Below are positions 23,475 to 34,784 of a stretch of 64,000 bases of DNA, piece by piece. The notes below the pieces were generated by a model. The model was not told where the DNA came from and ran no database searches. It saw only the letters and a list, made by a program, of their open reading frames with translations. This stretch comes from Lepas anatifera. Taxonomy: Eukaryota > Arthropoda > Thecostraca > Lepadidae. Each line of letters begins with the position of its first letter. The stretch's first letter is position 1. The stretch lies in contig JAOTON010002089.1 of the NCBI GenBank assembly GCA_034440635.1, forward strand, positions 991,001 through 1,055,000, written 5' to 3'. Position numbers and translations under genes: made by a program.

Positions 23475-23994
23475 GACGGCCAGCAAGCTGCCTCCTGCTG
23501 TCGCGGCGGCTGCTCACTCCTCGCACAACCTCGTTAGCTGTTTGTGCTGCACGGAGCTGAGATGCGCTGCTACAAGTCGTTGGATGGACCTGATGTTGCC
23601 ATATGTATATATGTCTTTGATGTTTAAGCTGTTCTGGAAATTCGATTCTGATCTGATCTTTGGCTTCGAAAAGTAGCAACAAAAATTTCTGCGAGGAAAT
23701 ATATTCTAGCTTCAGTTGTTGCAACTACATCATACCTGTTGAATTCGGTTGTTCTCAGATTTGGAAACGTCTTTCTTCTCTCGACTATCGCTGAGCTCAA
23801 GAAAACATAATCTGCGCATGCGCTCATCACATCTCAACGCCGTCGCCCACGCTTTTTTGAAACACGCTGGTCGTGATTGGTTTCACCGCTTGGATTGGAC
23901 AAGTATTTTGGAATGAATTCTAGTCTTGCTGATCCCGATCAGCCTAAAAACAACCACTCAGGCGACAAAGAGAGTCAAGCAAATGCACCACGAT

Positions 23995-24235
23995 AGATGG
24001 CACCCACTCAACTGGTCGAGTCCGGAGCAGCTCCAGCACGCCGCGCCGCGCCCGACGGCGGTCTGTCACCACGCTTCAGCGTAGCGCGTGGCCGTGTCGG
24101 GATCGATGGCGGGCCGTTTGTGCGCTGTGGGCTGTGTCGCTATGGCACCGCCGCGCCGGCGCGCGCTGGCTGTTGTCACACCCAAACGCCCGGGGCCGCG
24201 GCGAGCGACAGACTGAGCAATAGCTCCCGGCGAAA
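23995..24235. promoter_or_regulatory. CpG-rich segment, possible promoter or 5' region of the minus-strand gene
   Basis: About 240 bp with dense CG dinucleotides in an otherwise AT-rich region, 0.5-0.75 kb upstream of the candidate first coding exon. An initiator-like CTCAGTCTG occurs on the minus strand at about 24206-24214. No TATA box is evident. Inference only. Confidence 0.35.
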
Positions 24236-24609
24236 ATGACAGTGTGTTGGTAATGAAGAGAATTTGCTCCGAATACACGAGCAGTTTCAGTACGCTGTAT
24301 TTGCGTACCAACCGCGGAAACGGACTTATTGACTGATGTAACCGGGAGTCCCGAGGACAGGCTCCGGACATATGAGTCGGTAAGTCCGTTCCCGTGGTTG
24401 GTACGTTAAAAGATCTTACTGAAATGGTTCATGTATCCAGGGTAATTGGCTCGTGTGTGTAGGTCCGGTCCCTGTGGGTAATCGTAGCCACCATTAAATG
24501 CGTACTGGAGAAAGGAAAAACGGTGCCACATACAACAACATCAACGTGCGCTTTGAAAAAGTGCTTTATGAATAGATACAGCTTGGAAGACTGTGTCTGC
24601 TTTGATCAC

Positions 24610-24693
24610 GTGGCTTTAACAAAAGGCGACGGAACTGGGGGGGAGCACCGGGGCACCGACTTCCCTCTTAAATTATGAATTTCAACACCAATC
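24610..24693 (+). repeat. Second copy of the GGCGGCGGAACTGGG repeat, cut by a TTAA element
   Basis: Resembles 21046-21150 in motif order and ends at TTAA 24694-24697 where the next element starts. Confidence 0.4.
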
Positions 24694-24697
24694 TTAA

Positions 24698-26046
24698 CTA
24701 GCGCACTGGAGGGGGGACTCGGAACCCCCCCATCTATTTTTTCCAGGATGGTCGGAGAACTCCTCGTAGCGGAAAAAATATTCGGCCTCATTTGAAAGAA
24801 GTCGATGGTGGGTCGATTAGTGAAAAAATATTGAAAATCGGTCGAAATGTTTTATACTTATAGGCTTTCAAAGTCCGACCTACATTTTGGAATCGCCACT
24901 ATCGCGCGTTAGAACCAGTTTGCTTACATTGGAGATCGATTGGTGACGTCACAGCGCCATATAAACGCGATGATATGTCAAGGTCACCTCACATGAAGGT
25001 CAAGGTGAAATATCTCAGGTCAAGGTCATACCGGCACTATCAAGGTCATTGGCCCCATGCTTCCGATCAAATGGCATGACCCAGTCTGACTTATATTCAT
25101 AGGCGCAGGAACAGGTGGGGGGGGGCAGGAGGGCTGCTGTCTCCACCCTCTGACTGGCAAGGGAGGCAGTGCTCCCCAATCCTGAGCCGATTCCAGACCG
25201 TTTCTGTTAACAAATCAAGTGATAGGCCGAATCATATTGGACTCCACCTGCGGTGACAATTTTTGACCCCCCAACTTTGAAAAAGTTCCAGCACCTATGC
25301 TTATATTATGCTATGACGTCATAGCTAAGGTTACTCAAGATAAAGGTCAAGGTTAAAAATCCAGGTAAAAGTTCATGGGTTAAGTTCAATTATCCTCCCC
25401 TAACCATTGCTACAATGCTATTCATAGTGTGCATTATTGGGAGAATACCATATTGTGACGTTATAGGTCAGTGACCTTGAATGACGCAAAGTCCTTGGCC
25501 CCAAAATGTTAGGTAATATTCTTTGCGACATTTCCTCTATGACTATGGTCCGTCTTTAGCACATTCCCGAATTTTCCCGCCCAATGACGGCATTTTCCAA
25601 TAGGTCCCTAGCACGGCCAATATTTGACATTTATGACCTCGTTTGACCTTAGAGATATTGAACCAGCTCAATATCTTCAAGTTCAAACGAGGTTTTAAAG
25701 GTAAAATCTTAGCCGTGCTGGGAACCTATTGGGAAATGCCGTGATTATGCAGGAAAAGATGGCAATAAGCTAAAGGCGGACCAGGGTCATAGAGGGAGGG
25801 TCACAAAGAATATTACCTAACATTTTGGGGTCAAGGCAATTTAAGGTTATTGACATATGAGGTCACAATATGGTATAGTGCCTATAATGTACACTATAAC
25901 TAGCACTATAGCAACTGTCTAGCGGGTAGTGAGGATTGGTCTTTACCCATGACCTTTGACCTTGACCCCTATATTGAGTTACCTTACCTATCATAGCATA
26001 ATATACGTCAGACCGGGTAACGCCATCTGACCGGAAGCATTGGGGT
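24698..26046. mobile_element. TTAA-type element of the 7605-8498 family in inverted-duplicate form
   Basis: Starts after TTAA 24694-24697 with CTAGCGCACTGGAGG and a GGGGGGACTCGGAACCCCC hairpin. The sequence runs as the reverse complement of the 7.6-8.5 kb element until about 25,668 and then turns and runs in the opposite direction, so 25,290-25,668 and 25,669-26,046 are imperfect inverted repeats. TGACCTTTGACCTTGACC lies at 25950-25967. The right terminus is missing; an unrelated repeat starts at about 26050. A hAT-like element is nested at 25098-25299. Confidence 0.55.
25098..25299. mobile_element. hAT-like MITE, 202 bp, with 8-bp target duplication
   Basis: Ends CATAGGCGCAGGAAC and GTTCCAGCACCTATG are inverted. 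The octamer CTTATATT occurs directly before (25090-25097) and after (25300-25307), the 8-bp duplication expected of hAT elements. Non-coding, G-rich near the left end. A lone CATAGGCGTAGGAAC end at 34628 belongs to the same group. Confidence 0.8.
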
Positions 26047-26049
26047 CAA

Positions 26050-26440
26050 TGCAGGGACGGATTCAGAAATTGCTCAAGGATGGGGCGAACTGTGACTGGG
26101 GGCAGCCTCCTCGAAAGGGCCCAGAATAGCTTTTGGGGGCCCGACCGTGCAATGTATATATTTCATAAGAAACGTACATACACATAAAAACATATCGGCG
26201 ACAAAAAATGTTTAACACCGTTTGTAACGGGGGGGGGCAAAATTCCGAGAACTCCAAACGCCTACAAAACTATGAACTGGTCCTAAAATCACTGAGGTTC
26301 GTTCAACATTTCATTGGATCTCCACAAATCCAGGTACTGGCCAAATTTCGGCTAGGATCACTGATTGGGATCATCTCAGATTGCATACAATATTCTAGGG
26401 CCTGCTTGAATTGAGTTTAAGATATTATGCCTTCTACTCC
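26050..26440 (+). repeat. hAT-like repeat, CAGGGACGGATTC family, copy 1
   Basis: Shares with 27664-27860 the order GCAGGGACGGAT-CAGAAATT, CTCAAGGA, a G run, GGGGGC.AAAATTCC and AACTCC.AACxCC. Right end not found. Another CAGGGACGGAT end starts at 26450. Confidence 0.5.
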
Positions 26441-26449
26441 CAAGCAGGG

Positions 26450-27060
26450 ACGGATGTTGTAGCCACAGAGGGCCGAGACCAAAGTAGTCCAGTAAGCAAG
26501 ACAGGGGGCCGACTGGAGCCACAATATGTCTGAGATTATCGTGGGGGGGGGGGCTTGGTCGCGGAAACAAAGGTCGCAAGTGAACCACAGGGACCCCGGA
26601 AGTATTTCAGTAGGCCCGGAGGCCACTGGAGGCCTGGGTGAACCACAGGGGGCCCGACTGGGCTAAAATAGCCACGTTTAAGATAATTCAATAGCGCGTC
26701 ACTCGAAGACAATTGTTTGAAATCAGCCAATAATTGTTCTACTTATATGCTTTTAAACGCATACGTATGTTTTGAGATCATCACAATGGCGCAGTCGCAC
26801 CAGCTCACCTGCATTGAAAACGAAGTGGTGACGTCATAACGCCATGCAGGTAAACGAGATTATATGCCAAGGTAACTTCACATGAAAGTCCATGTCAAGG
26901 TCAAAAGCCACAAGTCATGGTCATGCCAAATTTCAAGGTCTAGCATAAATAGTTTTTTGGGTTTAACGACCTAGTAACTGACAATATTATGCAACGCCGC
27001 TGATTCTCACCCTCTTGGGAGGGATTTGGAGGGATCAAATCGACTTATTCAGAGGCTCTG
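26450..27060. other. Mixed remnants
   Basis: CAGGGACGGATGTTG at 26450 is a further hAT-like left end. The interval 26750-26940 resembles the right-hand interior of the 7605-8498 element on the minus strand (GACGTCATAACGCCAT and CAAGGTCA motifs). No genes. Confidence 0.4.
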
Positions 27061-27125
27061 CCAAGACTTAAACCCGGGCCGGTGGCTTAGGAGATTTTTA
27101 TGCTATTCACTACGCCATCCATCGC
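27061..27125 (-). repeat. tRNA-like segment, probable SINE head
   Basis: Minus strand resembles a tRNA: GGCGTAGTGAATAGC as D-arm/A-box region and CCCGGGTTTAAGTC as B-box region. It lacks a matched acceptor stem, so a functional tRNA is unlikely. Confidence 0.35.
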
Positions 27126-27663
27126 CTGTTTTCAAAGCCGTCGACACCATTGTTCCCGTCAAATGACGTTAGTTAACCCACTGTTAACCCGGTACTGCCT
27201 GGGCTCTTTTCGCCACTACCACCACCTGGTGGATCCGATCGGACCTCACTACGATCTCGGGAACCGGAAGTGATACGAAACAGATTAAGACGGTGCTAGA
27301 AGTGCCTTACTGTTTTCTACTCTCAAGCCAAGTTTGAACCATTTCAGTTGACCCGTGACGTCACAGAGGGCCAAATGGGTCAAATGTTAAACCATTTAGG
27401 TTAGGTTAGGTTAACTTTAGGGCGGAGGATCTCTTCCTTCAGCCGGCGCTGTTATCAGCTCGATTCTGGTGGCCATCTCCGCCTTCGTTCAGCTGCTGAA
27501 GAGGTCCGCTGCGACGATCCGTTTCGTCTCGGCCGTGGAGACTTCAACGCTGCATCGAGCGACATGGCGGTGCAGTATCGGGCGGCGTGACGGCGCAGTA
27601 TCCGGCGCCTGGGCGGCACGCGCGCCCTGCGGCGAGAGCGTGGAGCGGAGAAAGCGCACTGAG

Positions 27664-27860
27664 GCAGGGACGGATCCAGAAATTCCTCAAGGAGGGGGAA
27701 ACCCTGACTTGGGGGCCCTTTCTCGCATGAAAGGGGACCGGAATAGCTTTTAGAATACCATTTTGGGAGGCGAAAATTCCAAGAACTCCGAACACCCACA
27801 AAACTATGACCTGACCCTAGGATCCCTGATTGCCGTTAAAAATTTGATTGGATCACCACG
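27664..27860 (+). repeat. hAT-like repeat, CAGGGACGGATCC family, copy 2
   Basis: Left end CAGGGACGGATCCAG; same motif order as 26050-26440. The right boundary is set only where similarity fades. Confidence 0.45.
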
Positions 27861-28395
27861 GTTGACTGTTGACTGGAGGTCACGCCGGTCAACGTGCAGC
27901 TGCTGTATTTACAGCAGTAGATACAGCGGAGAACCGGCCACGCAGGCCAACATGCAGCTGCTGTACTTACTGCGGCGCATAAACGGAGAATCCAGGGACA
28001 GGCCAAATTGCGGCTACTTTGAGAGACCTTTATACATGCGCGTTTCCAATGCGTTGTTTCGTATTTTCCATACTAGTATGTTTTGAGGCCGGATAAATGT
28101 TTTCTGCCAGGAACTTATATTTTTCATATCAAGAAATGCACGGGTTCAGGTATATTCATAGCTTGAAAGGTTTCAACATTGTCCACTTCTTAGCTTGGAA
28201 ACGATATTCCAATTAAGCTCAGCAATTTTGTTTTCTCTTCAAGCTTGGTTCCGATTTATTTTTGAGTTAGCTCCCCCATCCCCAGACTCACAACGTTCTG
28301 GCTGAAATGGTGCTACTTCTCTGTTGCTCTACAATTTTTCTCCAATCAGTGTAAAGCAGTTGTGGCTGAAATTCAATCTTTAGCATAGTTTGTCT

Positions 28396-28741
28396 CAGTG
28401 GCGGATCTAGCCGGTTGGTTTGGGAGGGGCAAACCAAAGTCGAAAAGAAAAAACGTCGCGCAGTGACAAATTGCGCTACAATATGCCTTTTCGGTAAGAT
28501 TTGGGAACTGGAGACGAAAAGCAAGAAAAAACGTCACGGGGTGAAAATATGGGCTAGATACATTTTTTCTATCCAACCCCAATATTTCCACTGAACTTCT
28601 AATTTGTTTGAGTTGAGTTGAAGCACCAAAATTTTGTTACAAGCTAAAAAGAGTCGGGAGAAAGGAGGTCGATCGCTTGGGGAAAAAAGTTTTCCCCGGT
28701 TTTCCGTTTGGGGCAATTGCCTTTTGCCCCCTTCCGCACTG
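28396..28741. mobile_element. hAT-like MITE, 346 bp, with 8-bp target duplication
   Basis: Begins CAGTGGCGGATCTAGCCGG and ends CCCCCTTCCGCACTG. GTTTGTCT occurs at 28388-28395 and again at 28742-28749. The interior shares a long block (for example AATTGCGCTACAATATGCC) with the element at 34785-35032. It sits directly upstream of the gypsy gag frame, which restarts within a few bases of the right duplication. Confidence 0.85.
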
Positions 28742-28751
28742 GTTTGTCTCA

Positions 28752-29642
28752 ATGTTTTCCGTCATGCCTTCAGCTCCGTCAGTGGCTGTAGGACTTCCTA
28801 TTTTCTCTGGCAATTCTAGCCCACTTGCAAGGTTCAGTCAGGATTTCAAAACCTATTCTCTACTTCAGGTGCGGTACGAGGTCAAACAGGCATCTCTATT
28901 GCCTCCCTGCTTGTTGTGGGTAGCTAGGGATGCATACGATTGCTTAAATGAATCACAAAAGAAAAGTGTCCCTCTAGCTTCGAAGGGCTTAAAGCAGGCA
29001 TTTCTCTCCCATGGCATCATTAAGACCCAGGCTCAGCTCCGCAGCTTGAAATTCGATGGCCATTCTGATTTGGACGCATTTATCGTTCAGTTGAAGGGGC
29101 TGGTTTTCCAGGTCGTACTCAGATGCAGACCACAAAGGGCTGTTGCTCAATTACTTCTGGCAGCCCTTGCCACCACACTTTCAATGTGAACTTGTTTTCG
29201 ACGGACCCACATCGTTTGAGACCGCAATTGCCACTGTCCGCAACATGTGCTGTGCGGGACGGCTGACTGATCAGCCCAGCCGGGTGCACTCCGAGACGGA
29301 GTTCCTTCGTCAGAGAGTGGAGGAGCTTGAGAGCCAGTTGGCTAAACTGCAGAGTCCGGATGGGAGACGGGGCCCAGGGGGACGCACGTGTTATTGCTGT
29401 GGCAATGCAGGCCACCTCAAATCCGGCTGTCGGCATCGCAGAGCCACCTGCTCCCAGTGTGGATCGGTCGGCCATTTGGCACGTGTCTACAGAGTCGGGG
29501 TATCGGAAAGCCTCAGCCGGGCTGCCGGGTCCGTCCCGCTGGTCAGGCCCGTCCTGCGACAGGAGGCAGCAGGACCTCCTCTGGGGACGCACCACCCCCT
29601 GGTACTGTCGGGGCAGGCGCCGATTCCGGCTAAGAACGCGTA
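28752..29642 (+). pseudogene. LTR retrotransposon Gag (Ty3/gypsy-like), frameshifted
   Basis: Structural Gag polyprotein that packages element RNA. The first frame (from about 28752, MFSVMPSAPS) reads through a helical capsid-like region with LPIFSGN near the start and FDGHSDLDAFIVQLKGL near its end. It then shifts frame between about 29110 and 29150; the second frame continues LLLAALPPHFQCELV, a coiled-coil stretch (FLRQRVEELESQLAKLQ) and two CCHC knuckles. Knuckle one (CYCCGNAGHLKSGC) is intact; knuckle two (CSQCGSVGHLARV) ends in Tyr where Cys is expected. A hAT MITE lies immediately upstream and a SINE separates this from the protease segment. Family placement rests on the Gag/protease layout; the reverse transcriptase that would settle it is absent. 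Confidence 0.75.
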
Positions 29643-29667
29643 ATTCCACTACGTAAATGTATGACAT

Positions 29668-30022
29668 TTTTAAAATAAATTTTGTCCAAGTTTTTCTCAG
29701 TTCGACTGTTGGAGTCGGAGTCTCACTTAAGTCATCAATGGACTTGTCACGGAGACCCCGGCCCCACCACCCGAACGAGAAACTCCCTCAATGAAGGGTT
29801 GGTTTAGAAGCCAAAGTTTAACGTCCCACAAAGCACAGGGACGGCCGCCCCGCTCAGGTCATCTTCTCACCAGTCAGTTGCCAGCCGACCTGTACGTCGG
29901 GTAAACTATTGAGCGCCGGAGCGTTTCAGGGGAACCGATCCCAAGCCTGGACATGCACTGCCACTGCATGCTTCTGAGCAGCGGGCCGGAGCCCAACGCT
30001 CTACCAACTGAGCTACCGGGGC
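29668..30022 (-). mobile_element. tRNA-derived SINE, copy 1
   Basis: On the minus strand the element begins GCCCCGGTAGCTCAGTTGG with an A-box (TAGCTCAGTTGG) and a B-box-like GGATCGGTTCC; the tail ends in A/T-rich DNA after CTTGGACAAAAT. Two further copies in the same orientation lie at 51664-52017 and 59632-59995. The A-to-B spacing is longer than in a tRNA. This copy lies between the gag and protease segments of the gypsy remnant, so it inserted into that element. Confidence 0.85.
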
Positions 30023-30044
30023 TATTTGAAGGCGTCATTGGTGT

Positions 30045-30730
30045 GTGAAGAGTTCAATCCTGTTAGACGCTGGGAGCCAGATGAAATTGTTAAGCAAGGC
30101 AGTTTTTGATGTTTTACCGAATCCACCAACACAGATGAAAACATCGGCTCAGGCCAGGACTGCATTGCAGGACCCCCTACCTCTATTAGGTCGGGCCAAG
30201 TTATCGCTAAAATTAGCGGAGAAGACTGTTGTTTTTTTCCAATGACAATGACAAGCCTGTCCTCCTGGGCTTGGACTTTTTGACCGTCTGCCCAATGCCC
30301 CGTGTCGTTGATATCACCGTAGGCCAGTTAGTTCTGACTCCTTCTCGATCAGTCCATTCAGTTTCTGCATCGGTTAGCTCTGTGGGATAGGTCACTTTGC
30401 AACACGATCTCTCGGTACTACCGGGGCAGAAATTGGTAATCCCAGGATTCGTGCCCAACGCTGACTTCAGTGACCTGGCTATGCTAAAGCCAACTGGTGA
30501 GATAGAAGGCATGGAGTTTACTCCTTCCATGGTCTGAGTAAAGGGGCATTCGGTGCCATGTATTGTGAGGAATATTACAACCGAGCCGGTGGCAATTCCC
30601 AAATGTTCCGAGACTCAGTTACGGACCATAGTTACCAAAAGTCTTCTTTCGGACCCGAGACAGGCAAGTTCGAATAAGCGAGATCAGCTCGATCTCTCCA
30701 GCATGCTGGAAATTCAGAAAGATCACTGCT
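30045..30730 (+). pseudogene. Retrotransposon aspartic protease segment (gypsy-like), degenerate
   Basis: Contains SSILLDAGSQMKLLS, matching the retropepsin active-site context (hydrophobic residues, Asp, small residue, Gly, Ser), and downstream in another frame DKPVLLGLDFL, the typical C-terminal Gly-x-Asp-Phe-Leu of these proteases. A stop and a frame change lie near 30240. Similarity to polyprotein sequence continues to about 30725 with at least two further interruptions, ending before any reverse transcriptase motif. It belongs with the gag at 28752-29642, separated by the SINE. Confidence 0.7.
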
Positions 30731-31706
30731 AGCCGTAAGCTCTCATAGTATAACATACAGCTGCTTTATTAACATTTAGAAGGGTTATAGTATTTGATTA
30801 ATTTGCTCAAAGAAATTATTGGATTTATTTGTTCTTATTCGAGTATTAACTTTCCCACAAACTTTTTGAATACTGCCAAAGAAGGCGCATTGAGAGCAGA
30901 CGCAATGAATGTAACACGCATTTTTGGCAACACCCTCGTTTGCTTGCTGTGACCATTACCATGTTGATGTTGTTGCTGTGCAAGTGTACTGTAGTGGAAC
31001 TCAAGTGTGTCTACTAACCGTGAGTGAACTGGGAAAGGCTTGCCAACCTGATAATTTCGTGAACCTGGGAAAGGAATGGTGAGTCAACATCTTTGAAGAA
31101 TACCTAGATGCCAGTACCTAGGTACCAATATCATCATTTTCGCCAGATGCCTCGGTGGAGACACTCTGATTTTGTTGGTTACAGTCACCCTAAGTGGAAT
31201 TTTTATCCTCCATAGACTCCATATAACCATGTCAGTGTCAGCCTATCTAGGATTCTATACTCCCTAGACTGTAAAATAAGAAGTCACGGTAGAAAGCCAA
31301 TGTAAAAAAATCAATCTCAGATTTCCTGTGTATTTGCATCATACTCATCATTAATAGCCATACCAAATGGCCATAGAACTCTATATATCAGCTCAGTTTG
31401 ACATGAATTACTCTCATTTCAAGCTTATGCAAAGAAGAACTTAAGCACCTTCAAGTTTATTGTAGATTCGTGGCTCTTTATTCCTTCACAACAATAATTT
31501 TACCTGAGATTCAAAATTTCAGAAGAAATTATATATTTTTTCATGTTTTGCAGATTTGCCTGATAAAAGTTACGCTGCTACTTCTTGTGTAGCTTTTCAG
31601 GAGTGTTTTACATATTCAACCTACACGTTGTCTGCTGTATGAAACAGGATTGTAAATATTCTACGCTACATTTCAGTACAGCGTAGTTTACACCAGTGTA
31701 ACTTTG
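30731..31706. other. Unassigned DNA
   Basis: AT-rich; no reverse transcriptase, LTR or other repeat end recognised after the protease remnant. Confidence 0.4.
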
Positions 31707-31714
31707 CAAGTAGT

Positions 31715-31901
31715 CAGGGTCGTAGCCAAGGGGGGGCGGCTGGCCCTGCCGCCCCCCTGAGGGCCCGAAGGGCCTCCTGAGGACACGATTCTGTAACAAG
31801 CAGGGCTCTTTTTACTCATCAGGGCTCTTTTGGCGCTGTCGCAGGGGGCCCTTTTCGGGGTGCTGCCCCCCCCCCCGAGCGAACTCCTGACTACGCCCCT
31901 G
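31715..31901. mobile_element. hAT-like MITE, 187 bp, with 8-bp target duplication
   Basis: Ends CAGGGTCGTAGCCA and CTGACTACGCCCCTG. CAAGTAGT flanks both sides (31707-31714 and 31902-31909). Non-coding with long G and C runs. Confidence 0.85.
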
Positions 31902-32034
31902 CAAGTAGTTCTATTTTACGCTGCATTGTTATGAAACAAGATTGTGGTGTGTTATTCACTTTCTATGCTGCAGTATGCTGCTTCTACGCCATTAGCGTAA
32001 GTTACACCTTCTATGAAATGGGGCCCCAGTCGTG

Positions 32035-32400
32035 CAGAAGCCGAGGCGGCACGGGTCATGTGGTCCGGTGGTACCGCTGCGAGGCGCCAATGAGAGTGCA
32101 GGGGCATTTAGGTACGAGCCAATCGCCTGCCAGCTTGCAGCCCGAGCTGACTGCCGGTGTCTGACCGGATGTGCTGTTTAATTCTAAATTGTATTTAATT
32201 TCCGCGCGTGGCCGCTGGGAGGAGCGTGCGGCGAACTAGTGCGAGGCCGAGCGCGACGGGATCGACCGGAGATAGCTTTGCTGCTTGGGTGCGGAGTGGC
32301 GCCGCCTTTCCGCGTGCGTTGTGGTGTGAAAGTGGCGCCACTCCCCCGCTTGCGGCGTTGTCTGTAGATGGCGCCCTCTCAGTATGCCTGTACCGGTGTA
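32035..32400. promoter_or_regulatory. GC/CpG-rich segment
   Basis: CG-dense stretch amid AT-rich DNA; could be a promoter or first exon of an unseen gene, or part of an unrecognised repeat. An open frame of about 100 codons from 32208 lacks motif support. Confidence 0.25.
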
Positions 32401-32851
32401 TGACGGTCGCTCGGCATCAGGCCATTTTTTTACATGTTAACTGCGGGGGCCATTTCCCCCATTCAGCAGAAATGCCCCCCCCAGTCCCGGCAAGTTATCC
32501 CCCAGTGAAATAGACAGGAGACGACTTAATACTCAACAAACGCAAAATCACAAAAAAATACAGCACACCACCTCAATAATAATTATTTTGTCCTACTGCT
32601 CTTCCAAAATCGGCAATCAAGAAAGATGGTATTAAATAATTTAAACTAGTGGCTGTCTACTCCGTCGTGCTAAAACGAAACAAAGCGCGTAGCTGCGGGA
32701 AATCCCAGCAAAGCAGGCTGAGCATGAACTAATCACAGCGTTGGTTCCTACAAGCATGGGTGGAGAATATGCCCCGGCCACCCCGGCCATGGCCGGGGTA
32801 ACTTTCAAGTTACCCCGGCGCGGCTGGGGTAACTTTTGGAGTCCTTGTTAA

Positions 32852-33896
32852 CCCGCGCCCCACCGGGGTCCGGCGCCACCTTCGCCCCACCGGGGTCCGG
32901 CGCCACCTTCGCCCCACCGGGGGCCATCGATGGCCCCCTCTAACTCCGAAAATATGGGCGTTAGCGCAAATCTTCAAAGTGCACTAGAAAGCTCGCGTGA
33001 ATTCAGTAAGAAATTACTTCACATGTTTTAGTGCTCAGGTCAATGGTTTGACCTCCAGAGGTCAAATTAGGTCAAGATCGGCTATTTTCACTCAAATATG
33101 CAATGATTAAGCAAACTGGGCATAACTCTTATGCCATTAGAGCTATTGAGGTCTGGTAAAGTACATTTGATAGGAAATTGCCAGTCCTTTTTCCGCTATG
33201 TGGAACGTAAAGCCTTCCCGCTAGTGGTTTGACCTCCAGAGGTCACCTCATGACCTAATATGACCTGAGGTAACGAAAGGTCAAAAAGCAACCTTGCTGT
33301 ATATCAAATGAAAGCCAGTGACAAGACAAACACGATGGTGTTTGTTTCAGCGCTCTAGCTTAATTAGGTCAAAAGTTATTGTCAAAATACTGTTTTTGGC
33401 CCCTGGTGACCTTGGATGACCTTGGAAAAGTTAAAGGGCAAATATGACCCCTGTGATCCGTGAATGGGTGTCCAAAAACGCTGTTCTGAGCAGTCTGAGT
33501 ATTTTCAATAATTTTTGTGACTTATATCATGAAACAGCTTTTCCCATGCTTTTCCAATGGGAGAAGTCGTCTCGTGACCTGACCTCAGGGCACGAAATCG
33601 AAAAATCCCGGATATACACCTTGTAGACCCTGGACGGTTCATGAAGTGTAGGAAGTTTCAAATTGATCGACTTTGAAATGTAGCTCTTACAGAGCTCTAA
33701 AGTTGAAGTGAGGTGACCTTGGTTGACCTCGTCTGGTGACCTGACCTTGGGTGACACGGGTTAAACAATTTCAGGGATGATGGGGAAATGATGCAGTGAG
33801 AGGTAGAGCTCTCAACCGCGGTGCTGCGCCTCGTCGTTTTTCTGCTATCCCGGAAAAACCTTAGGGGGGCATCGATGGCCCCCCGTGGGGCGAGGG
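32852..33896 (+). mobile_element. Non-autonomous TTAA-flanked element, 1,045 bp (copy A)
   Basis: TTAA at 32848-32851 and 33897-33900. Left end CCCGCGCCCCACCGGGG with a duplicated block of about 27 bp; right end CCCCGTGGGGCGAGGG. Subterminal hairpins have the ATCGAT centre (GGGGGCCATCGATGGCCCCC-like). The interior holds many AGGTCA/TGACCT sites. Copy B lies inverted at 60143-61173 and is alignable along the full length. No transposase. Confidence 0.75.
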
Positions 33897-33900
33897 TTAA

Positions 33901-34776
33901 TGCTGCAGGTCAAAATTTGCAGTTATTGAAAATAAAACGGGATTCTGTGTTTCGTCTTTACTTTTTTGTTATCTGTTTTGTGTTCTTTTACTTTTCAATG
34001 GACCACTGTGGACCTCCACAGCTGACCTGGCATGGCAGTTTGTGCGGGGAAACTGTACATTTTATTATTCCTCTGGAGCACGTAGGTACACTGGACGCAT
34101 GCCAGGCACGCTGGTGGATTCAGGGGGCAGAATAGGCTTAGCCTTCCTCCAAACAAATCTGTGGGGGACTAAAAATACAAATAAGCGCCCCCCAAAGGCT
34201 AGCATCGCTTTCTCCCCCTCTCTCCCGGTCGACGACACAACACCCAACACCACGCCAACACCGTCTCACAACCCCCCCCTCTTGGACACAATAAAGGCCT
34301 CGCCAACGTAGTTTTCCACCCCACGCACTCCCCGGTTGACGAGCCCTGGTTAATTTTCCCCCCCACAAACAGGTGCGCTGGATCCGCCACTGGCCAGGCA
34401 TCGGCCGCCGGCTGGGGTAACTTTCAGAAAAATTCTCCACCCATGCCTACAAGCAATCAAACATCGTGTTCTATCGGACCGGAAGCCCCCGCCTCAGCCA
34501 GTACCGTGGGATTGCATGATGGTTTCATTTCACGCGCGGATAGTTGTCATCACTGAGCTCGTTCTTGGATTAGGCGGGACACGATGTAGTCAAAGCGTGT
34601 CAGACTGGTTGCTGGTTTAGTGGTGTGCATAGGCGTAGGAACGGGGGCGGGGCCTCTGCCCCCCTACTTTTCTGTGGTGGACCCCCACAACATATGTGAA
34701 AAATATCAGCGACTGTAATATACAGCCAGAAACCCAAGCGGACCAGATAGCTTGTCTGGAAAAGCTCTTAAGCTGA
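33901..34776. other. Unassigned DNA with a hAT-like end
   Basis: CATAGGCGTAGGAACGGGGG at 34628 matches the left end of the element at 25098; no partner end found. A CTGGATCCGCCACTG right terminus ends near 34393, also without a clear partner. Confidence 0.4.
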
Positions 34777-34784
34777 CCTGGGCC

